This document shows positions 57,311 to 64,000 of a stretch of DNA of 64,000 bases, piece by piece. Within the stretch, counting starts at the first letter, position 1; every line of letters starts with the position of its first letter. The DNA lies in contig MCFE01000308.1 of assembly GCA_002104905.1 (NCBI GenBank), positions 33,840-97,839 of the forward strand, written 5' to 3'. A program made the translations under genes and the position numbers. The notes beneath the pieces are model-generated. The model had not been told where the DNA came from. It ran no database searches and saw only the letters and a program-made list of their open reading frames with translations. The stretch is from Basidiobolus meristosporus CBS 931.73. Lineage: Eukaryota; Basidiobolomycota; Basidiobolomycetes; Basidiobolales; Basidiobolaceae.

Positions 57311-57795
57311 ACTAGTACCAGGGCTTGTAAGATTGGTAGTAGCAATGACTAGAAACCTCCCTCCTAAAGAAAGAAGAAGCCTCCCTCAAGATGTCTAAAA
57401 AACAAGAATGGAAGAATGCCATGCAGCAAATCCTGGTCCATCAGCAACAGTTACTCCAGATCCTTAGCCAGCAGCAACACAGAGTGACTTCCATGGCCCA
57501 AAGCCAGCAAAACCCTGTTAAGAGCAACTTTGTTGTAAAGGTCAACCGGTACTATGGTAGAGTGAATGAAAACCTGTGAACTTGCCTGGATTTAATGCAT
57601 AAGCTACACAATGGATATAGACATCTTGGAATTGAAGGAACCTATAGTCTTGTGAAAGCCATAGCATGGTGACCCAGAATGAAACAAGGCATTGAGCAGC
57701 TAGTGAAAACATGCTCAAAATGTCAAATCAACCAAGGGAAACCACAGAGAATTGCTGAACTCTTTCCCTTGGAGCCTGCAAGATTTGTTGTTTTG
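57311..57795 (+). pseudogene. Gypsy-B internal remnant: gag start fused to integrase HHCC domain
   Basis: After the LTR comes a short gag-like coiled region (MSKKQEWKNAMQQILVHQQQ), then, with everything between deleted, the zinc-binding start of integrase (HNGYRHLGIEGTYSLVKA, CSKCQINQGKPQRIAELF). The same integrase segment appears on the minus strand at about 59190-59245. Non-functional. Confidence 0.75.
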
Positions 57796-57921
57796 CTGCT
57801 TCTCTGATGTGTTTCCTGACTTCACTGACTGCTTGATGATGCCTTTGCACTCACTGGTTGAATGATAGCATCCTCAATGAAGCTCAAAACGCTTGATGGT
57901 GTTACATGTCTTGGTATAAGA

Positions 57922-58268
57922 GTTGTAGAGGAATAGGGAGTTCAGCTAGTATTGTATTCACTAAAACTTGAACTGATCTTTATTGAGGTTCCAGCAGCTC
58001 CTTATATACATTTTTGCCAGATCAATTGCTGACTAATTGTATTTCCTAATGTAGGTTGTGGCTGATGACTCATTTGATTGCATCATCATCACCCAATAAA
58101 GATCCCACTTAATATATCTATTTCTGTCTGATAAGGAGCTGCTGATTCATTAGTTGACCATGCTACTGATTTCATAGATAATACTGATATACTAATAACC
58201 TAAACATATACTAATTGATTTGACTAAAAACTGATCTAACTTAAACATTCAAGCGGCAGATCATAACA
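57922..58268 (-). mobile_element. Gypsy-B LTR, minus orientation
   Basis: A 347-bp LTR, starting TGTTATGATCTGCC on the minus strand just after the polypurine tract AGTAGGGGAGAA that follows the integrase stop. The sequence beyond its other end (57800-57921) resembles gag leader. Confidence 0.85.
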
Positions 58269-58278
58269 TTCTCCCCTA

Positions 58279-59253
58279 CTAAAGTTGAGAGGGTTCTCCT
58301 GAATCCCTTTTCTTATGATACCAATATCTTGATGGTTCAGTATTATCAGCAAGTCTTGCAAGCTTGAGTCTGTCCCTATGCACCAAGTCTTCCCAGATAT
58401 TGCCTTGTTTGTCCACTAGTTGGTAAGTTGCAAATGGACATTTTCTGATGATCTTGAATGGTCCTGTCCATTGTGGCTCAACCTTCTTCCTAGCGTTGTT
58501 TCTTAGTAATACAAAGTTCCCAACTGTCAATGCTTCTGGTGCTATAGTCTTATCAAATCTCTGCATCATCTTTTCTGCACTTTGAGATACATTGGTCTCT
58601 GCCTCTTGATGTCTTTGTTCCAGTTGCTGATGTCTACTTGGCTGACTAAGTTCATCTTCTAAGGTGTCTGTAAGCTTTGGTTGTGTGAGATCTCCTGGAA
58701 TCCTTGGTTCACATCCGTACACTAAGTAAAATGGCAATTGCTGGGTGGTGTTGTGTACTCTGACTCTGCATGCAAAGAGTGTTTGGTCTATATAATCATC
58801 CCATCTACTGACAATTCCATTTGCACACTTGGTCAGTATTTTTCCAAATAATCCATTAAACCACCCAGTGACACCATTAGTTCTGGGGTGAAATGCCAAG
58901 GTTTTCAAGTGTCTGATCTGCTGTATTTCCAGGTAAGCCTCCAATGTATTTGCCATAAAGTTTGCACCTCTATCAGATAGAATCTCTACAGGGCATCCAG
59001 ACTTCATAAGGATCTCATGGTAGATGAAATTTGCAACTTCTTGTTCACTGGCTATAGGTACAGCTTTAGCCACTGGCCATTTTGTAGCATGGTCAATTGA
59101 TACTAGGATTCAACAGTTGCATTTCTTGGTAGTTGGCATTCTTCCAATAAAGTCAATTCCCCATCTTTCATATGGTCTTACATGCTCCAAGGGAAAGAGT
59201 TCAGCAATTCTCTGTGGTTGGCCTTGGTTGATTTGGCAATTTGGTCATGTTTT
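58279..59253 (-). pseudogene. Gypsy-B integrase, C-terminal pol fragment
   Basis: Minus strand: GIDFIGRMPTTKKCNC, an in-frame TGA, then ILVSIDHATKWPVAKAVP, EILSDRGANFMA, FHPRTNGVTGWFNG and a C-terminal domain (GPFKIIRKCPFATYQLVDKQ) to the stop at 58279. Two catalytic Asp are present, but the expected Glu in the NG..ERFN motif is replaced (NGVTGWFN), so it would be inactive even without the stop. The 5' side is cut at 59254 by a Copia-B LTR. Confidence 0.88.
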
Positions 59254-59622
59254 TGTTGAAATATTGGACAATTTGGTATCATTCAGCAGCTAAAAATTTA
59301 CTTAACAACTCTAGGCTAGTCTTAGTCACTGTAGGACTCATTTACTGCCTTAACTTTGCCACTTTCTTCAGATATATAATCTTATGATTATTCCCCTATA
59401 GTCAGGATCAAATTAGCACTATTACCAAATATTATGTACTAACCCTGAAACTGTTACAGAATGCTCCTGAATATTGAGAAACCCTTCCTACTTAGTGTTG
59501 AAGCTGTATTACATCTACAAAGCTATAAATACTGAGCTTCTTTATGAATAAACAACAGTTCAACTATTATCACTATTTCTTGATAAATTCCTTATATCCA
59601 AATCACTCCTTAAATTGCAACA
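59254..59622 (+). mobile_element. Copia-B 5' LTR (369 bp), plus orientation
   Basis: TGTTGAAATATTGGAC to TTGCAACA, with CTATAAATACTG promoter-like and GAATAAACAAC signals. Inserted into the Gypsy-B integrase; the 5-bp left flank is GTTTT. About 95 percent identical to the minus-oriented LTR at 61189-61557. Confidence 0.93.
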
Positions 59623-59635
59623 GGTTATGAGCCCC
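59623..59635 (+). promoter_or_regulatory. Copia-B primer-binding site
   Basis: GGTTATGAGCCCC directly after the LTR; complementary to the anticodon arm of methionine tRNA. Confidence 0.7.
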
Positions 59636-59658
59636 AATTGCCTTAATCTATTCTAAAG

Positions 59659-61188
59659 ATGACTTCTACCAGCAAACAAAGCAATACCAACATCTTCCCT
59701 GTAAAGGAGAGGTTTGATGGGAAAAACTGCAGACTTTGGAGAATCAAGATGCAGATCCACCTTGAGGAAAGAAAGCTTTGGAATATAGTAACAGGAAAGG
59801 AAGTTGAGCCCAAAGGAACAGCAGAAGATGTGGAGAAGTTTCAAGAGAAGGAGAGAAAGGCCTTCAATGCAATATGCATCAATGTGCAAGACTCCTTCAT
59901 TGGACAAATCCATGCCTCAAATACTGCCAAAGCAGCATGGGAATCCTTAGAGAAGATCTTTAGAGCAAGGTCAGTATCAAGCAAGCTTTATTTGAAACAA
60001 AAGTTCTTCAACATGAGGAAGAAGCCAGATGATGACATGCTACAACTCATTACCAGAATGGAGACACTTGCAGAAGAACTTTACAGTATTAATGCTGGTG
60101 TAGATGATGAAGAAAAGATACTATGTCTGCTTTGCAGCCTACCAGACAAGTATGAGCCACTCATACTTTCTTTTGAAAGCAGAGAAGACAACTTGACTTT
60201 AGACTATGTCAAAGGAAGACTTCTCCATGAAGAACTCAGACGTTATGATCAAGCAGAGAAAATTGAAGATAATGCTTTATTCAGCTCAGAAAGGCAAACA
60301 GAAAAGAAGGGAAAGCAACAAAACCAAAGAAAACCTGGCTGCTGTAACTACTGTAAGAAGCCAGGACACTGGGCAAGAGAGTGCAAGAAGAAACAAGCAG
60401 ACAAAAAACAGAAACTAGAGCAGGCAAACCATATAACTACTGATGAACAGTTATTTGTCACTGTTCAAGAGAGTGCAAGTAACCAAAGTAGTGAATGGTA
60501 CATTGACTCTGGAGCATCACAGCATATTTGTGGTATAAAGGATTGGTTCAGCAACTTAAAGACTATTCCCGTAAGAAAGGTTTATCTGGGAGATAACTCT
60601 GCATTGGAAGCTACCGCCAGTGGGTCTATACAACTAAACATGAGTGATAACTCAGGGGCAACAACAGCAAAACTGACTGACGTACTCTATGTACCTAGAA
60701 TAGCTAAGAACCTACTCTCAGTCAGTAAAGCAACTACTCAGGGACTGAAATTTGTCTTTACTAAGCTGAGCTGCTCAATACTGAGTGAAAATGGACAAGA
60801 ATTAGCTTTGGGAATCAGTGATCACAATATATACAAGTTACAATGCAAGATCATTGTACCTGAGTACGTCAACATTGCTGAAACTGATGAAACCAACTGG
60901 GAGACGTGGCATAGGAGACTAGGACACATAGGGGACCAGAAAATGAGCCAATTGGTGAAAAATCAGCTTGTTTTGGGCCTAAAATACTCAATTCTGATCA
61001 AATTGAATGTTTGTAAGGGATGTTCATATGGCAAACAAGCTAGGAAACATTTCAAGAGCTCAGAAGGCATCAATACCACCAAAATATTGGCTATTGTACG
61101 CTCAGACATATGTGGCCCCATGAGAACACTGTCCTTTGGAGCCAAGAGATACTTAATGACGTTTATTAATGACAAGACAAGATTTACA
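59659..61188 (+). pseudogene. Copia-B gag-pol polyprotein, interrupted in integrase by a second Copia-B
   Basis: An open frame from ATG 59659 with no stop until the insertion. Gag domain about residues 15-200 (FDGKNCRLWRIKMQ), intact CCHC knuckle at 229-242 (CNYCKKPGHWAREC), protease D283 (WYIDSGASQHI), pre-integrase about 401-440 (ETWHRRLGHIG, CKGCSYGKQARKHF), then the start of integrase (RSDICGPMRT, FINDKTRF). At 61188 the frame runs into an opposite-oriented Copia-B LTR, and translation would end at 61251. Without the insertion this would be a recent, nearly intact copy; the rest presumably lies beyond the window. Confidence 0.93.
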
Positions 61189-61557
61189 TGTTGCAATTTA
61201 AGAAGTGATTTGGATATAAGGAACTTATCAAGAAATAGTGATAATAGTTGAACTGTTGTTTATTCATAAAGAAGCTCAGTATTTATACCTTTGTAGAAGT
61301 AATACAGCTGCAACACTAAGTAGGGAGGGTTTCTCAATATTCAGGAGCATTCTGTAACAGTTTCAGGGTTAGTACATAATGTTTGGTAATAGTGCTAATT
61401 TGATCCTGACTATAGGGGAATAATCATAAGATCATATATCTGGAGAAAGTGGCGAAGTAAAGGCAGTAAATGAGTCCTACAGTGACTAAGACTAGCCTAG
61501 AATTGTTAAGTAAATTTTTAGCTGCTGAATGATACCAAATAGTCCAATATTTCAACA
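61189..61557 (-). mobile_element. Copia-B 3' LTR (369 bp) of a minus-strand element inserted in the plus-strand copy
   Basis: Same length and family as 59254-59622 in opposite orientation. The left target flank is TTACA (61184-61188). On the minus strand it is preceded by the polypurine tract GTTGAGGGGGAG. Confidence 0.93.
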
Positions 61558-64000
61558 CTCCCCCTCAACTAAATAATTTCTTAATCCCAATTTCTCTCTA
61601 AGGATCTCAAACTGTGGCCTAGCTAGTGGTTTTGTCAATATGTCTGCCACCATTTTGTCAGTTGGGCAGTAAACCAGCTCTACTAAGTTATTTTCTACAG
61701 CTTCCCTCACAAAGTGATGCTGTATATCAATGTGCTTAGTTCTGGCATGATTAGTAGGATTTCTAGCTAATGAAATACAACTTTGATTATCCTTGTAAAT
61801 ACATGTTGGTTCACCTGAATTAAAACCTAAGTCTTTGAATAATTTTTGTAGCCATATAGCCTCCTTAGTTGCTTGACATGCAGCCATATATTCGGCTTCA
61901 GTTGTAGATAGTGCCACAGTTGGTTGTTTCTTGCAATTCCAAGTAATAGCTGCACCAGCATAAAGAAATACATAGCCTGTGGTAGAGCGTCTGTCAATCA
62001 GATCTCTACCCCAATCTGAATCACTATAACCATCAAATTTTCGCCTATTAGCTGCTCCAGAGTATTCCAGTACCATATTTATGGTACCTTGTAGATATCT
62101 GAAAATCCGCTTAACTGCTGCAATTTGATCTGATCCATAATTCTGCATGAATTGACTGACTATTCCAACTGCTACTGCAATATCTGGACGTGTAGACACC
62201 ATCAAGTACATTAGGCTACCGACCATTGATTGATAGGGAAAGTTTTGGTCCATATTTGAGCCGTTTTCATTCATAACTGACTGAGATTTGCTTAATTTCA
62301 GGTTATTGTCCATAGGGGTTGCTGCAGGTTTGCAATTTTCCATTTTGAAGCGTCTAAGAATGTCCCTGATGTACTTAGACTGATTCAGCACAATTTTCTG
62401 CGTAGGTATGTCAAATTTGACCTCAATTCCAAGAAAATAGCTCAATTTTCCAAGATCTTTCATCTCAAACTTGCTGAAGAGATCTGATTTTGTCTGTTTA
62501 AGTGCCTCTTGATCACTTGTAGCTATAATTAGGTCGTCCACATAAAGAACTAGGATGATCACACCCTTTTTGAGCTGTTTCACATATATACTGTGATCTG
62601 CAGTGCTACGAGAGAACCCAATTTCCTCTAGATATGTGGCAATCTTGTTATACCATGCTCTGGGTGCCTGCTTAAGCCCATACAACGATTTTCTAAGTTT
62701 GCACACCTTATGGGGGCTTTTTGGATCGGTAAAACCTTCTGGTTGCTCCATATATATAGTTTCTTGCAAATCCCCATTTAGAAAGGCTGTTTTGACGTCC
62801 ATTTGGTGTAGATCTAGACTGTGTACAGCTGCCAGGGCTAGAACTGTCCTAATAGAGTTAAACTTGGCAACCGGAGCAAATGTTTCCTTAAAGTCTAGTC
62901 CCTGGATCTGGGAATAGCCTTTAGCTACCAATCTAGCCTTGTACTTATCAACGGCACCATTTGAGGTTATCTTGATCTTATAGACCCATCTACATCCTAT
63001 TGGCTTTCTCCCATTTGGTAAATCTACCAGTTCCCACGTTTTTGCCTTGATCAGTGATTGGTACTCCTCCTGCATGGCTTGTTGCCACTTAGTAGCATCT
63101 GGACCTTGCATTGCCTGTTCCAGATTCTGAGGTTCGGCACATAAGGCAAGATAAGCTTCTTCATGATCATTGGATGTCTGCCACCAGGATCCAGGGGCAT
63201 TTCTTATTCTGGTAGATCTCCTAACTGGGATAATCTGTTCTGATCTGGAACTGGTAGAAGTATCTTCCATCTCTGGCTGGATTTGGTACGTATCTTCTTC
63301 ATTTGTGTTGATTGCATCATCAGGCAGCTGGCCAATGATTTCTGTGGCTTTCTGATCTGAATTCTCCTCAAATACAACGTCCCTGCTCTTGATCAGCTTC
63401 TGAATCTCGCCATCATACACTCTATACCCTTTAGTACCTTCACAATACCCAAGAAAGATCCCTTTTCTACTCTTTGGTTCCAACTTTGAGCGTTTTTTGT
63501 CAGGGATGTGATAAAAAACATCACTGCCAAAGATCCTGAGGTGCTGGAGATCTGGTTTTTTGCCTGTATATGCTTCAAAGGGTGTAGAATCACGTAGTGC
63601 TGTTGTTGGGCATCTGTTCTTGATGTATACAGCGGTAGCAACAGATTCAGCCCAAAACTTGTAGTCCATTCCCTTATCATGTAGCATAGATCTTCCCATC
63701 TCTACTATTGTTCTGTTTGCACGTTCTGCTACTCCATTTTGCTGTGGAGTATGAGGAACTGTGGTCTGTTGAAGTATACCAGTAGACAAGCAGTATTTTG
63801 CAAACTCCTTTGAGCAGTATTCTCCTCCATTGTCACTTCGTAGTACCTTCAATTTACACCCAGTTTGTGTTTCTGCCATGTTCTTGAAGTGCTTAAACGT
63901 CTCTAAAGCTTCATCCTTTGTTTTGAGGAAGTACACCCATGTATATCTTGTCTTGTCATCAATAAACGTCATAAAGTATCTCTTGGCTCCAAAGGACAGT
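61552..64000 (-). CDS. Copia-B pol (integrase core, RT, RNase H), runs off window
   Basis: An unbroken minus-strand frame from the window edge to a stop at 61552. In order: integrase core (FIDDKTRYTWVYF, LRSDNGGEYCSKEF, PQQNGVAERANR), integrase C-terminal region (LRIFGSDVFYHIPDKKRSK), linker, RT (CRWVYKIKITSNGAVDKYKA, MDVKTAFLNGDLQETIYMEQ, LYVDDLIIATS, YFLGIEVKFD) and RNase H ([67 protein letters not shown]). All expected catalytic acids seem present. The stop codon lies inside the 3' LTR. Gag, protease and 5' LTR are outside the window. Probably recently active. Confidence 0.94.
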   Translation of the reverse strand, partial: LSFGAKRYFMTFIDDKTRYTWVYFLKTKDEALETFKHFKNMAETQTGCKLKVLRSDNGGEYCSKEFAKYCLSTGILQQTTVPHTPQQNGVAERANRTIVEMGRSMLHDKGMDYKFWAESVATAVYIKNRCPTTALRDSTPFEAYTGKKPDLQHLRIFGSDVFYHIPDKKRSKLEPKSRKGIFLGYCEGTKGYRVYDGEIQKLIKSRDVVFEENSDQKATEIIGQLPDDAINTNEEDTYQIQPEMEDTSTSSRSEQIIPVRRSTRIRNAPGSWWQTSNDHEEAYLALCAEPQNLEQAMQGPDATKWQQAMQEEYQSLIKAKTWELVDLPNGRKPIGCRWVYKIKITSNGAVDKYKARLVAKGYSQIQGLDFKETFAPVAKFNSIRTVLALAAVHSLDLHQMDVKTAFLNGDLQETIYMEQPEGFTDPKSPHKVCKLRKSLYGLKQAPRAWYNKIATYLEEIGFSRSTADHSIYVKQLKKGVIILVLYVDDLIIATSDQEALKQTKSDLFSKFEMKDLGKLSYFLGIEVKFDIPTQKIVLNQSKYIRDILRRFKMENCKPAATPMDNNLKLSKSQSVMNENGSNMDQNFPYQSMVGSLMYLMVSTRPDIAVAVGIVSQFMQNYGSDQIAAVKRIFRYLQGTINMVLEYSGAANRRKFDGYSDSDWGRDLIDRRSTTGYVFLYAGAAITWNCKKQPTVALSTTEAEYMAACQATKEAIWLQKLFKDLGFNSGEPTCIYKDNQSCISLARNPTNHARTKHIDIQHHFVREAVENNLVELVYCPTDKMVADILTKPLARPQFEILREKLGLRNYLVEGEC

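Noticed and set aside
1-64000. tRNA, rRNA or CRISPR features
   Set aside because: I looked for T-arm-like GGTTCGA/GTTCAAATCC contexts and regularly spaced short direct repeats and found none that fold or space correctly.

Overview
This is a 64 kb piece of a eukaryotic nuclear genome, almost certainly fungal. The evidence is short introns of about 60-110 nt with GTAAGT-type donors and CTAAC-like branch sites, a GPI-anchored low-complexity surface protein, a fungal-type casein kinase 1, a UBR1-type N-recognin, and fungal-style Copia, Gypsy and CACTA/Tnp2 (plavaka-like) transposons. Intron density and the plavaka-like element lean towards a repeat-rich basidiomycete, but no species can be named from sequence alone. 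No tRNA, rRNA, CRISPR or bacterial-type operon was seen.

Left part (1 to about 28.2 kb) is the host-gene compartment, and every recognisable host gene lies on the minus strand. Three tandem genes for secreted M13 (neprilysin-like) zinc metallopeptidases occupy 1-9.4 kb: one cut by the window edge and two complete 675-residue copies. Each has a TATA box about 70 bp upstream, and they are nearly identical except for discrete divergent patches that map near the predicted active site. A 249-residue GPI-anchored surface protein (two exons), a 427-residue casein kinase 1 (eight exons) and a 1764-residue UBR1-type N-degron E3 ubiquitin ligase (eight exons) follow. I reconstructed their exon joins by hand from splice sites and reading phase. 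Between them lie gene-poor stretches in which I see no convincing gene.

Right part (28.2-64 kb) is a transposon graveyard. It holds a Copia family with a 349-bp LTR (nine LTR copies, including LTRs nested inside LTRs with intact target-site duplications), and a second 349-bp-LTR element without coding capacity inserted into a Copia RNase H region. It also has Gypsy remnants (one lacking its RT, one with a lost catalytic Glu), two decayed CACTA/Tnp2 transposons with long arms, and a 0.7-kb foldback palindrome. A younger Copia family with 369-bp LTRs closes the window: one copy is inserted in a Gypsy integrase and is itself interrupted by a second, apparently intact copy that runs off the window end.

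The most notable observations are the patchwork divergence of the M13 copies around substrate-binding positions; the two halves of one LTR, 6.3 kb apart in opposite orientation, that sum exactly to the family length and so point to an inversion; the LTR-in-LTR-in-LTR nest; and a shared primer-binding site matching the methionine-tRNA anticodon arm rather than its 3' end.
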